A stretch of 64,000 nucleotides of DNA. Origin: Desulfonatronum thiosulfatophilum (lineage in GTDB: Bacteria > Desulfobacterota > Desulfovibrionia > Desulfovibrionales > Desulfonatronaceae). This document shows, one piece after another, positions 43,542 through 52,058 of this stretch. A program made the translations under genes and the position numbers. The stretch spans positions 1 to 64,000 of the forward strand of contig NZ_FMXO01000008.1 in NCBI RefSeq assembly GCF_900104215.1, in the 5' to 3' direction. Below the pieces are notes generated by a model, which was not told the DNA's origin, made no database searches, and saw nothing but the letters and a program-made list of their open reading frames with translations. The stretch's first letter is position 1, and each line of letters opens with the position of its first letter.

Positions 43542-44323
43542 GGCAGTTTGTCGGGGCTGCTGCCGGGAGAGTCTGGTGCTGCCCGACTGGGGTCATCAGC
43601 GTCCTGGTCCCTGGAATGGTCGTCGCGGGGCGAGTCTTGATCGACTTCAATCTCCAGGTCCGGAAGAATGGCGTCAAGTTCGTCAAAGTCATAGACGATG
43701 TCTTCGTGGTTCAGAACTTCTAAGGTATCCGGGGACGTATCGGTGGAATCGGTTTGAGGATCCTGCCGACTGGAGTTTGAGGTGACATCACCGGAGAGAA
43801 TGTCCTCGGGCAACTCGATTTCCCAGATTGGCATCTCTGCTTCCACTGATTCCCGTGAAGCGGATTCCTCCGACTTGTCTTCTGAAAATTCAGCGGCATG
43901 CTCCGCAAATATTGCATCCGCATTCAGGTCCACGGGCAGGTACAAGTCATCGTTCGCGATGTCCGATTCGGCTTCGGACGTGGGGGGACCGGTCTGCGGC
44001 ACGGACTCAGGGTCAAGATAGGGAAGGCCGTCCGCGGACAAGTCCGACTCCAGTTCCACCATGTCCGGATGCTCGGGCAGGTCAAGTCTGAGTTCGGTTG
44101 GGGAGTCTGTCCGAGGAACCGTCGGCGCTTCAAGACTGTCGAGGGAGGCGGATGGTACAGGTTTGTCTGAAGAAGGGTCCCCGGGACCGGGAAACCATTC
44201 AAAGCCGGAGGACTGCAGCCACGTCAGGTTCAATGTCGAGCGGATCTGCTGCCAATCGTACCGGCAGTTCGGGCAGGTGGAGAGGTGGTCGAAGCTGGTG
44301 TATTTGCATTTTGGACAATACAT
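43538..44323 (-). CDS. Zinc-ribbon protein with long acidic tail, coupled to rarA
   Basis: 261 residues. The first 21 residues form a zinc ribbon, with C3 and C6 in CPKC and C17 and C20 in CPNC. After about residue 50 the sequence becomes strongly acidic and Ser/Pro/Asp-rich, with no hydrophobic core, so it is probably disordered. It carries short acidic patches such as DDLYLPVDLNADA and ENHEDIVYDFDELDA-like segments that could dock a partner. No family is recognised beyond the ribbon. The stop overlaps the rarA start by 4 bases. A role as a partner or regulator of RarA is an inference from this coupling. Confidence 0.75.
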   Translation of the reverse strand: MYCPKCKYTSFDHLSTCPNCRYDWQQIRSTLNLTWLQSSGFEWFPGPGDPSSDKPVPSASLDSLEAPTVPRTDSPTELRLDLPEHPDMVELESDLSADGLPYLDPESVPQTGPPTSEAESDIANDDLYLPVDLNADAIFAEHAAEFSEDKSEESASRESVEAEMPIWEIELPEDILSGDVTSNSSRQDPQTDSTDTSPDTLEVLNHEDIVYDFDELDAILPDLEIEVDQDSPRDDHSRDQDADDPSRAAPDSPGSSPDKLP

Positions 44324-44458
44324 GATTCTACCTTTGTATATGAAAACGACATGAACGTTCCGCTTTCCGTTGAGCGCCGCGTTGTGAACAAGTCATGAAC
44401 CTGTGCATTCCAGAGCGTTATGAGGCTCAGAACCCATAGCTCCAGCGAGAAATCCGCG

Positions 44459-45181
44459 CTACTGATTCGCCCAGTAGCACAGCCCCAGGCAGAGCAGGGC
44501 GGCTGTTTCCCAACGCAAAACGGACCGCCCAAGTGAAAGCGGATCAAAACCGGCCTGGATGAAAACATGGGCCTCTTCATCCGTCAATCCGCCTTCCGGC
44601 CCGAGAACGATGATGGTCCGTCCAGTGGCCGGAAGCAGGCCGGGATTGAAAAGGCGTTCCCTGGCGACATGTTCCCAAAGCAGCAGTTTTCCCGGGCTTG
44701 ATCCGAATTGCCGCACCAGTTCCGTTGCCCCTCCGGATGCAATGCCCAGAAAGGGCAGACGGGCGTTGCCGCATTGCTTGGCCGCGGCCACGAGCTGGGC
44801 TGACCAGGATTCCTTGGGAATGTCCGGCGCCCGCCCCTGGCTCCGCTCGGCCTGCCAGAAAACAATTCCCGACGCTTCAAGTTCCACCGCCTTTTCCAAA
44901 AGCCAGCCGCGCCGTGCGGTCTTGTTCCAACCCAGGGCCAGAATGATTTCCCGTTCCCGGGGAGGCCTGGTTTGCTCAGAGATCAGGTCAAGATAGGCCG
45001 CTTTGCGTTCCAGGCGTTGAATCGCAAAGATGCCGCTACGACCGCACCCATCAATCGCGCGGATCGTGTCGCCGGGGCGCGCGCGGAGCACCTTGAGCAG
45101 GTGGTGGGCTTCGGAACCTTCCAGAACAAAGGGCTCCCGCCATTGATCCGGGGGCAGGTATAGGGATTTCAATGACGTCAA
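44459..45181 (-). CDS. rsmE: 16S rRNA m3U1498 methyltransferase
   Basis: 240 residues. SPOUT-class methyltransferase that methylates U1498 of 16S rRNA. The knot motifs are VLGPEGGLTDEE and LSLGRSVLRWETA. An N-terminal PUA-like domain begins LKSLYLPPDQWREPFVLEG and includes HHLLKVLRARPGDTI. It starts 6 bases after gcvT and is the last gene of the three-gene minus-strand operon. Confidence 0.95.
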   Translation of the reverse strand: MTSLKSLYLPPDQWREPFVLEGSEAHHLLKVLRARPGDTIRAIDGCGRSGIFAIQRLERKAAYLDLISEQTRPPREREIILALGWNKTARRGWLLEKAVELEASGIVFWQAERSQGRAPDIPKESWSAQLVAAAKQCGNARLPFLGIASGGATELVRQFGSSPGKLLLWEHVARERLFNPGLLPATGRTIIVLGPEGGLTDEEAHVFIQAGFDPLSLGRSVLRWETAALLCLGLCYWANQ

Positions 45182-45187
45182 GCCGGA

Positions 45188-46264
45188 TTATTGGAGTTTG
45201 ATCCGGGCCGTGCCGTTCTTGTAAAAGGGCAGGGCGGACAGGCGTGCGCTGAGCTCCGTCTTGCCGGTCCGAACGCTGAAGTGCTCCTCCCGCTCGAACT
45301 CCTGGCCGATGTAGGCCAGGGCAATGCCGTGGCCGAGGGACGGAGCAAAGCTGCCGCTGGTGATTCGACCTGCCTTGCGCCCGTCCGTTGTAAAAACTTC
45401 GTCATCGTGGCGCGCGCTGCGCCGACCGGGAACAAGAAGCGGAGTCAGTCGCTCTCGGACCGCGGATTGACGGTCCTTGCCGACGTAGGGAGCAGGGGAG
45501 GTGAGCAGGGCCTCGTAGCCGGCCTCGGCCGGAGTATGGTTCTCGTCCAGATCCTGGCCGTACAGGGGCAGCCCCATTTCCAGGCGCAAAGTGTCCCTGG
45601 CGCCCAGACCGGCCGGACGAACCATGTCGTCTTGCAGGCAGGCTTCCCAAAAAGCCTGGGCCAAAGTGTGCGGCAGGTAAATTTCGTAACCCAGTTCACC
45701 AGTGTAGCCTGTTCGGCTGACCAGGATCGGTTCATTCCGGAAGGTGGTCCGGCGAAACGAAAAGTAGGCCAAGTCCCGCCAGTTTTCCGGAAGAACGCCG
45801 CTCAGCACGTCCACGGAAAGAGGACCCTGCAGATCAATTTTCGCGGTCCCTGCTGAAATGTCCTCCAGAGCCACGGTGCCCGGCAACCTGCCGGCGATCC
45901 ATTCCCGATCATGGTCGATTCGGGCCGCATTGACCACGAGCATGAATGTTTCCTGATCCAGGCGGTAGATGATCAGGTCGTCCAGGACGCCGCCGGCATG
46001 ATTGAGCAGGAAGCCGTATCTGGATTTGCCCTGTTTCAGTGTTTGCAGGTTATGGGTCACGACGCGCTCCAGGGCTTCAGGAGTGTTCTTGCCGGAAACG
46101 AGGAACTCCCCCATGTGGCTGATGTCGAACAACGACGCCCTGGTCCGTGTCTGTTCGTGCTCGATCAGAATGCCCTCGTACTGAACGGGCATTTCCCATC
46201 CGGCAAAAGGGACCATCCTCGCCTTGTGCGCGACGTGCCATGCATGAAGCGGTGTTTGGTGCAT
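45188..46264 (-). CDS. gcvT: Glycine cleavage system T protein (aminomethyltransferase)
   Basis: 358 residues. It transfers the aminomethyl carbon from lipoyl-GcvH to tetrahydrofolate, releasing ammonia. Family motifs are VPFAGWEMPVQY, FDISHMGEF (with the Asp near the catalytic site), SRTGYTGELGYEIYLP and GLGARDTLRLEMGLPLYG, and a C-terminal barrel domain with GRITSGSFAPSLGHGIALAY. The start is ATG 46264, which overlaps the preceding stop (TGATG). The other glycine-cleavage genes (gcvH, gcvPA, gcvPB) are not in the window. It shares an operon with a 584-residue unknown protein and rsmE. Confidence 0.95.
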   Translation of the reverse strand: MHQTPLHAWHVAHKARMVPFAGWEMPVQYEGILIEHEQTRTRASLFDISHMGEFLVSGKNTPEALERVVTHNLQTLKQGKSRYGFLLNHAGGVLDDLIIYRLDQETFMLVVNAARIDHDREWIAGRLPGTVALEDISAGTAKIDLQGPLSVDVLSGVLPENWRDLAYFSFRRTTFRNEPILVSRTGYTGELGYEIYLPHTLAQAFWEACLQDDMVRPAGLGARDTLRLEMGLPLYGQDLDENHTPAEAGYEALLTSPAPYVGKDRQSAVRERLTPLLVPGRRSARHDDEVFTTDGRKAGRITSGSFAPSLGHGIALAYIGQEFEREEHFSVRTGKTELSARLSALPFYKNGTARIKLQ

Positions 46265-48018
46265 CACTTGTCTTTCTCACTTTGGACTGAATTCGCTTGT
46301 CGGAACTCCGGCCGTTGTTTGCGGATGTCTTTCAGCTCGTCCACCAATCCCACCAGTCGTCGGTACTGGGTCTTTACCTTTAGTCCGTACCTGCCGGGCC
46401 GGTCGTCATCAAGTTGGACATATCGTTTGTTGAGATAGGAATTGCGCAGAACCTTCTCGCATTGGTCGATGACCCGTTCCATCAAGCCGTCAAAATATGG
46501 ATGAATCTCGAACTTGAAGTCATTGAGAAGTTCATTCATTTGCTGGAGCATGTCCAGCCAGGAAAGAGGCGTTCCCTTGCGGGAGCGACGGGTCAGGTCT
46601 TCGAGTATCCGCACCTTGCGTGCTTGGCGAATATAGGAATATTTGGACCAGACATCGTTGTACAGCCTTGGATGGCTTTTGAACGTGTCCAGGTGTTCAG
46701 GCTGAAAGATGTACCCGTCCAGAACCTTGACCACGCCGGAATAGAATTCGTCGCCGTAGCCGATGATTCTGCGTTGATGCTTGGAAAGCCAAGCATAAAG
46801 GAATTTGAGTCGTTTTTCATGAGTGTCGGTGTTGCTGACAACCTCCGATTTTTTGAAACGAATCGACCCGATGTATTCCCCCTTGACGATGTCGTTGAGC
46901 TTGAGAAGCATGTTCGAAATATCCTTGATCACATTGGCTTCACAACAGACTTCGCCGGTCAGGGGGTGGATGATTTCCTGCCGAAGAACCGAAAGCGCCC
47001 GGTCCTGCCGGACGTTGTTCTTGTCGTAGCGATGCTGGCGATAAGTCACCCGCAGGACCACGACGTTGTTTTGCGAGTCGACGAAAGCGCCTAGACGGCT
47101 GAGATGGTCGATCAGGTCGAGCTGGTCCGAATCGATGCGCACCAGGGCGATTTTCTCTACTTGCGGATAAGGATTGGCATGGGAGTTCTTGTACAAGGTG
47201 GTGATGGTGCGATCCGATTGACCCAGCACGCGGACCAGGAATTCCTCGCTCAGCTTGTACAGACGGCGGGCGAACAGGGCGGATGAGGTTCGACGCTCGG
47301 AAACGATGGAAAAGCCGTAAAGTTCCATCAGGAATTGATAGACAAAATTTCTGTTCAACTCATAACAGCGGTTGCTGCCCACCTTGAACATGCCGATCCG
47401 CAGGCCGAAGCGCTTGAGTTCCGTATCCAGATCAGAAGGAAAAGAGGCGTTGACTCCTGAAAAGACAAAAGGCCCCGAGGGGATGGTGGAAAAAACGTGT
47501 CCGCGTTCCATGTGCAGCAGGAATGAGAGCACGCGGGGATAATGCTCCAGTGCGGTCAGGTCCCGTTCGGAAAAGTAATACTGAAACTCATCATGCATCT
47601 GTCTGGGCAGTCGATTCTGGAAGGCCAGCTGGTTCTGGTGCAGAATGTGGGTTTCCAGTGGACAAATGGAGGAATCTTCCTGATCCAGATACTCGAAAGG
47701 CGAGTGCAGGATGTCGAACTGGAAAATTTCCTGAAAGTAGGAGAGGGGCCGTGCCAGGGCCACAAGGCTGAATCCGGGCAAGTGCCGGTACTCGAAGATG
47801 TCCAGGTCGAAGGAGGGCAAAAGTTCCCGCGCTTCGACAAGCGGATAGTTCGCCGTTTCAAAGTAGGGCTTGATCAGGCAGTACTTGATATGCACCATGT
47901 CCAAAAACCGGCGCAGCTCAGGCAGCGAGGACAGCTCCGGCATTTCCTTGAGAGCCCAGGGATCCTGCCAGATCATGTCCTTGACCTGTGAAAAAGCTTG
48001 TTCCCAGGTAATGCTCAT
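46264..48018 (-). CDS. Unrecognised 584-residue cytoplasmic protein
   Basis: 584 residues without signal peptide or membrane segment. I do not recognise a domain. The N-terminal 200 residues have alternating strand/helix character and several aromatic motifs (FEYRHLPGFSLVALARPL, FQYYFSERDLTALEHYP). The central part contains a repeated arginine/tyrosine pattern (TYRQHRYDKNNVRQDRAL). The C-terminal 180 residues are highly basic and helical (LEDLTRRSRKGTPLSWLDMLQQMNELL). The stop overlaps gcvT by one base in TGATG, so the two genes are translationally coupled. Basic charge and aromatic residues would suit an RNA-binding role, but this is speculation. Confidence 0.7.
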   Translation of the reverse strand: MSITWEQAFSQVKDMIWQDPWALKEMPELSSLPELRRFLDMVHIKYCLIKPYFETANYPLVEARELLPSFDLDIFEYRHLPGFSLVALARPLSYFQEIFQFDILHSPFEYLDQEDSSICPLETHILHQNQLAFQNRLPRQMHDEFQYYFSERDLTALEHYPRVLSFLLHMERGHVFSTIPSGPFVFSGVNASFPSDLDTELKRFGLRIGMFKVGSNRCYELNRNFVYQFLMELYGFSIVSERRTSSALFARRLYKLSEEFLVRVLGQSDRTITTLYKNSHANPYPQVEKIALVRIDSDQLDLIDHLSRLGAFVDSQNNVVVLRVTYRQHRYDKNNVRQDRALSVLRQEIIHPLTGEVCCEANVIKDISNMLLKLNDIVKGEYIGSIRFKKSEVVSNTDTHEKRLKFLYAWLSKHQRRIIGYGDEFYSGVVKVLDGYIFQPEHLDTFKSHPRLYNDVWSKYSYIRQARKVRILEDLTRRSRKGTPLSWLDMLQQMNELLNDFKFEIHPYFDGLMERVIDQCEKVLRNSYLNKRYVQLDDDRPGRYGLKVKTQYRRLVGLVDELKDIRKQRPEFRQANSVQSEKDK

Positions 48019-48463
48019 GGATCAGTCGGATTCATTACATGTCGTACGGATCATACTACAGTCGCTCCACGCTCGGATAATTGCGTTGTAACTATCTAAT
48101 TTTCGAAGAAAAAACAACACCTTTTTTCTTGGAGTTGCTAAAAACATCTGTCATGCATGGGTTCCCATGTCCGTCATGAAAAACTTCTGAATAGGGTGTT
48201 GGAAAGCCTGCGAAACAGTACTTTATCAACAGGCTGTTAGCGGTTACAAGCAAAGGCGCGGATCAGAAGATGATTGGGTTATTTGCCTGGATGATTCGAG
48301 ATGTACCCAATACTTCGTTGGTCATGCCAAACCAACTTTTGGCCGACCATGCAAGACGTGCCGCATTGGGGGCGGCGTTCAAGGGGAAAGAGGCAACGCC
48401 AAGTGTAATTGAGCATGCACAGATACCCGTAGCATTTAAAGTGTTACATGAGCTTTGATATAT
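48019..48463. other. Intergenic region between divergent unknown gene and acyltransferase gene
   Basis: 445 bases. A 62-codon plus-strand frame at 48270-48458 runs into the acyltransferase region. It has no proper ribosome site and no recognisable motif, so it is not called. A hairpin-like catgggttcccatg is near 48155. No other signal seen. Confidence 0.4.
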
Positions 48464-49357
48464 ATGCGCAGAATTTTGTATGAAACCCTGGCTGCTTTAG
48501 GTCAAAATGCGGATTTTCCTCGTGTTCAAACCCTGGGGGTCGGCATTGGAAAGTTGATTTGGAACGTAGTGCCGTCGAGACGGAAGCTGGCCGTGGCCGC
48601 CATTAGCGAACGGCTTGGCCTGGATGCCCCTCAGGCTACTGCCTTGGCCCGCTCAAGTTTCCAGCATAATGGACGCTCATTTTTGGAAATATTTCTGAGT
48701 CGGAAGGTGGACTGGAGGTTTGTCCGGGATCGGCTGCTTGTGGATGACCCGGCGCACATGCAACGCACGTTCAACCTTTTGCGGGACAGGGCATGCGTGA
48801 TAACGTCTGCTCATATGGGAGGGTGGGAGATGCTCGCGGGTCTGTTGCACCTCCTGGCGCCGCAACAGCATTGCCAGGTAGTCGTCAAAGCCACGCACGA
48901 CAGGGATTTGTACGCTTTGATCAAACGATTGCGCGGCCATTCCACCGTTCACATCGTAGAGCATGAACAGGCCGTGCAAAAGGTCTTGCGCAATCTCAGA
49001 AAGCCTGGAACCAGCGCCTTTCTCGTGGACCATAACTGCCGGCGCGAAGAAGCGGTTTTCCTCCCTTTTCTGGGTCGGATGGCCGCGGTCAACGTCGGTC
49101 CGGCCTTGTTGGCATTGCGTGGTAAGGCATTGGTAATGCCTGTATTTTTATTACGGGAAGATCCGGACAGGTACCGGCTTATTTACCAAGAACCGCTGGA
49201 TGCCGGACAACTTCCGGGAGATCGACACGAAAAGATACACACGCTGGCATCATTTTATACCAAGGCTGTTGAGCGGGTCGTGCTCCAGTACCCTGAACAA
49301 TGGTTCTGGATGCATCGTCGCTGGAAAACCCGACCGGGGGAGGAATTGGCAGGGTAG
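48464..49357 (+). CDS. Lysophospholipid/lipid A acyltransferase family protein (LpxL/HtrB type)
   Basis: 297 residues from ATG 48464 (TTG 48455 is in frame). It belongs to the LpxL/LpxM-type acyltransferase family. The catalytic H-x4-E/D motif is seen in SAHMGGWEM. The later HNCRREEAVFLPFLGRMAAVNVGPALLAL resembles the P-x-FG segment, and a C-terminal EQWFWMHRRWKTRP is characteristic. A short N-terminal hydrophobic stretch rather than a full membrane anchor is present. It likely adds a secondary acyl chain to lipid A or a related lipid. Acyl donor and acceptor are not determined. It is monocistronic as far as can be seen. Confidence 0.9.
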   Translation: MRRILYETLAALGQNADFPRVQTLGVGIGKLIWNVVPSRRKLAVAAISERLGLDAPQATALARSSFQHNGRSFLEIFLSRKVDWRFVRDRLLVDDPAHMQRTFNLLRDRACVITSAHMGGWEMLAGLLHLLAPQQHCQVVVKATHDRDLYALIKRLRGHSTVHIVEHEQAVQKVLRNLRKPGTSAFLVDHNCRREEAVFLPFLGRMAAVNVGPALLALRGKALVMPVFLLREDPDRYRLIYQEPLDAGQLPGDRHEKIHTLASFYTKAVERVVLQYPEQWFWMHRRWKTRPGEELAG

Positions 49358-49672
49358 TATGTCGCCTGATGAAGTTTGGGCAGGAATCTTCATGTAAAAA
49401 ACCGCCTCTTGATAAAAGTTTACATAATTTACATTATGAGGCTAATATATAATACTCTTAATTAATTATTCATTCAAGAAAAATGGCATCCACGGGACCG
49501 CTACAGCCCGTATTCCGGAACATTCACGCATGAATGCTCCTCTTTCGAAAAAAAAAGCCGCCCTGCATTCCGGGCGGCTTTTGAAAACTTGAGTTCACTG
49601 TCGAGTGCAGATCATTTTGCATCCGGCTCTGTGCGTCAATGGCCTGGACTGCAAAACGCGATCGGGGATCGG
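49358..49672. other. AT-rich intergenic region between convergent genes
   Basis: 315 bases, notably AT-rich at about 49400-49480 (tttacataatttacatta). It contains the terminator at 49547-49583. No ORF is supported. Confidence 0.5.
49547..49583 (-). terminator. Rho-independent terminator downstream of the YHS-like gene
   Basis: Stem GCCGCCC / GGGCGGC (49557-49577) with adjoining A/T pairs. The minus-strand transcript gets about nine T after the stem. The plus strand has only ttttg, so it may also serve the acyltransferase gene weakly. Confidence 0.85.
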
Positions 49673-49930
49673 TTATTTTGCTTCCAGTTTCTTCAGATAG
49701 GAATCCCTGCACTCATAACTGCAAAAACAATGGACGTTGTCACCTTCCTTGATCCGGATGTCACTGCCCACCGGCACATAGGTGCCGCATACGGGATCCT
49801 TGGTCATCACTCCGGTCGCGGCCAGGTTTTCGTGTTCTTTATCCTTGACTTCCTTCTTTTTTTTGAGATCTCCGGTAAGGAGCTTGTACAGGATGAAAAT
49901 GGCTGCGATAAATATCAAAAACTTGAGCAT
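49673..49930 (-). CDS. Small membrane-anchored YHS/TRASH-like metal-binding protein
   Basis: 85 residues. An N-terminal membrane segment (LKFLIFIAAIFILYKLL) is followed by a Lys/Glu linker and a C-terminal domain KDPVCGTYVP ... HCFCSYECRDSYLKK. The pattern (Cys in DPVCG, then C-x-C-x3-C) is that of YHS/TRASH-like metal-binding modules. The good ribosome site AAGGAGAG precedes the start. It probably senses or handles a metal ion at the membrane. The metal is unknown. It has its own terminator. Confidence 0.85.
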   Translation of the reverse strand: MLKFLIFIAAIFILYKLLTGDLKKKKEVKDKEHENLAATGVMTKDPVCGTYVPVGSDIRIKEGDNVHCFCSYECRDSYLKKLEAK

Positions 49931-50024
49931 ACGCTCTCCTTATACCCCGTGATCGTTCAAGTTCCGATTCGGGTTTTGGTAATTTGGTAATAATGATCGA
50001 TGAAAAACCTCTTCATGATCGCCC

Positions 50025-50552
50025 TCAGTCATTCGATGACTGATATATCAAGTTTCCTCGTACCTGGAACGTAATGGCGTTCAGGGCGGCTTGGATGGGA
50101 GTGCCGTTGGGGAAGGTCAGGGTCGGTGCGATGTCTTGGAGGGGGACGAGAATGAAGGCTCTTTCCATGATCCGCGGATGCGGCAGGGTCAGGACCGGTG
50201 AATTGTGGCGTTGATCTCCAAAAAGGAGCAGGTCCAGATCAATAATTCTGGGACCTTTGTCCTTTTTCCGGACCCTGCCCATCTGTTTCTCGATTTCCAG
50301 CATCGTCTCCAGCAATTCTACAGCAGTCCATGCCGGACCGCAATCAAGCCGTAAAATTTGATTGGCAAACCAGGGCTGGTCTCGGATATTCTGGGGTTCG
50401 GTTTTGTAAATGGGTGAACATGGTCCGAGCCGGACCTCGGGCAGGTTTGCCAAGGCAATTCGCGCCCGTTGAAGATTGGCTTCCGGATCGCCTTGGTTTG
50501 ATCCGAGGCTGATGTATCCGGGGTGGGACTGCATCCAAAGGTCGTCGGCCAT
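50025..50552 (-). CDS. folK: 6-hydroxymethyl-7,8-dihydropterin pyrophosphokinase
   Basis: FolK transfers pyrophosphate from ATP to the pterin in folate synthesis. 175 residues from ATG 50552, with AAGG upstream. The more upstream in-frame ATG at 50570 sits in the T run of a terminator hairpin and is less likely. Family motifs: GYISLGSNQGDPEANL, SPIYKTEP, the QMGRVRKKDKGPRIIDLDLLLFG signature with its metal-binding DLD, and LPHPRIMERAFILVPL. It lies downstream of dapL on the same strand, separated by that terminator. Confidence 0.95.
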   Translation of the reverse strand: MADDLWMQSHPGYISLGSNQGDPEANLQRARIALANLPEVRLGPCSPIYKTEPQNIRDQPWFANQILRLDCGPAWTAVELLETMLEIEKQMGRVRKKDKGPRIIDLDLLLFGDQRHNSPVLTLPHPRIMERAFILVPLQDIAPTLTFPNGTPIQAALNAITFQVRGNLIYQSSND

Positions 50553-50570
50553 GGGCAAAACCTTTTTCAT

Positions 50571-50600
50571 GAAAAACGGGCAGGCGTGATGCCTGCCCGG
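50571..50600 (-). terminator. Rho-independent terminator of dapL
   Basis: Stem CGGGCAGGC / GCCTGCCCG (50577-50599) with a 5-base loop, followed on the minus strand by TTTTTC. It is 73 bases after the dapL stop and just before folK. Confidence 0.8.
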
Positions 50601-50672
50601 AATGTGGCGACAGGAAGGGAATCATCCCCCCTTCTTTCTGTGATTGAGCAAGTTTCGGCCTCTACCCCGTCC

Positions 50673-51839
50673 TTACAGCTTGGCGATCCGGCCCAGTGCC
50701 TCGCGCAACCGATCCTCGCCCACGGTGAGGGCGATGCGGAAGTACCCTTCTCCAGGCGCGCCGAACCCATTGCCCGGCGTGACCACGACTCCGGTTTCCT
50801 GGAGCACCTTGGTGACAAAGCCAGCGGAATCCAAGCCCTTGGGCACCTTGGTCCAGATGTAGAACGTGGCTTCGGGCGAACGGCAATCCAGGCCGATCTT
50901 GCACAATTCCGCAACGGCGACATCCCTTCGGCCTTTGTAGATGTCCCGCATTTCCTGCGCAAAGGATTCGCCCTTTTCCAGGGCGGTGATCCCGGCTTCC
51001 TGAACAGCCTGAAAAATTCCGGAATCGATGTTGCTCTTGATTTTTCCCAGACCCTGGACCAACTCTGCGTTGCCCACGGCCATGCCGACACGCCATCCGG
51101 TCATGTTGTAGGTTTTGGACAGGGAGTGGAACTCGATGGCCACGTCCATGGCTCCGGGAATTTCCAGGATGCTCAACGGCTTGTTGGCGGAATTGTAGTA
51201 CATTTCCGAGTAGGCGGCATCATGCACCAGGATGGTGTTGTATTCCTTCGCCTTGGCGATCAACTGCTCGTAGAAGCTTCGAGGCGCCATGGCGGATGTG
51301 GGATTGTTCGGATAGTTCAGGAAGAAGATCTTTGCCTTTTTCCAGATATCCGGAGAAATGGCCTCCAGATCGGGCAGAAAATCATTGTCCTCGGTCAAAG
51401 GCGCGAAATAGATCTCCCCGCCTGCGAACATTGTGGCGATGGGATAAACCGGATAATTGGGGGTGCTGGTGATGACCAGATCCCCGGGATCCACATAAGC
51501 CAGGGGAAAATGGGCCAGTCCCTCTTTTGAACCGATCAGGCTGAGCACCTGGGCCTTGGGATCGAGACGAACGCCGAATCGGGTATCATACCATTTCGCC
51601 ACGCATTCCCGGAAGGTGTTCATTCCGGAATAGGAAGGGTACCGATGATTTTCGCCCTTGGTAATGGCCTTGTTCATGGACTCAATGATGAAGTCCGGAG
51701 TCGGCAGGTCCGGGTCCCCTACTCCAAGATCAATAATATCGACGCCCTTCGCCTTGACTTCGTTCTTGACTCGATCGATTTCCGCGAACAGATAGGGCGG
51801 CAATTGCGCTAAACGCTGAGCCGGCTTGAAATTCGGCAT
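50673..51839 (-). CDS. dapL: LL-diaminopimelate aminotransferase
   Basis: 388-residue class I/II PLP aminotransferase that converts tetrahydrodipicolinate directly to LL-diaminopimelate, bypassing the acylated steps. The start ATG 51839 has AGGAG about 9 bases before it and gives the family start NFKPAQRLAQLPPYLFAEIDR. The PLP lysine is in HSLSKTYNMTGWRVG. Other marks are VGDPDLPTP, SKEGLAHFP and LNYPNNPTSA. It fits the DapL type seen in deltaproteobacteria and other non-enteric groups. lysA, the last step to lysine, starts 12 kb away at 63760. Confidence 0.93.
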   Translation of the reverse strand: MPNFKPAQRLAQLPPYLFAEIDRVKNEVKAKGVDIIDLGVGDPDLPTPDFIIESMNKAITKGENHRYPSYSGMNTFRECVAKWYDTRFGVRLDPKAQVLSLIGSKEGLAHFPLAYVDPGDLVITSTPNYPVYPIATMFAGGEIYFAPLTEDNDFLPDLEAISPDIWKKAKIFFLNYPNNPTSAMAPRSFYEQLIAKAKEYNTILVHDAAYSEMYYNSANKPLSILEIPGAMDVAIEFHSLSKTYNMTGWRVGMAVGNAELVQGLGKIKSNIDSGIFQAVQEAGITALEKGESFAQEMRDIYKGRRDVAVAELCKIGLDCRSPEATFYIWTKVPKGLDSAGFVTKVLQETGVVVTPGNGFGAPGEGYFRIALTVGEDRLREALGRIAKL

Positions 51840-52058
51840 GTGTGTGGACTCCTTGAATGCTAAACGTAATGAAACGAACTCCTTGCCACTGGGGCTGAGG
51901 AGAACATGAAATCTTCCCCGTGAGCAAATCAATGCAGCTCAACGCCAACATGCTGATTAAAAAGACTTGCCGTGTAAGTCAAATCCTGTGTCCCAAGGCC
52001 GAGAAATCACGGCCGGATGGATCGCGGACGACGAGTTGCATGACCGAATCCGAAAATC

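Noticed and set aside
48270-48458. 62-codon frame before the acyltransferase
   Set aside because: The ribosome site is too close to the start codon and the sequence resembles no known protein.
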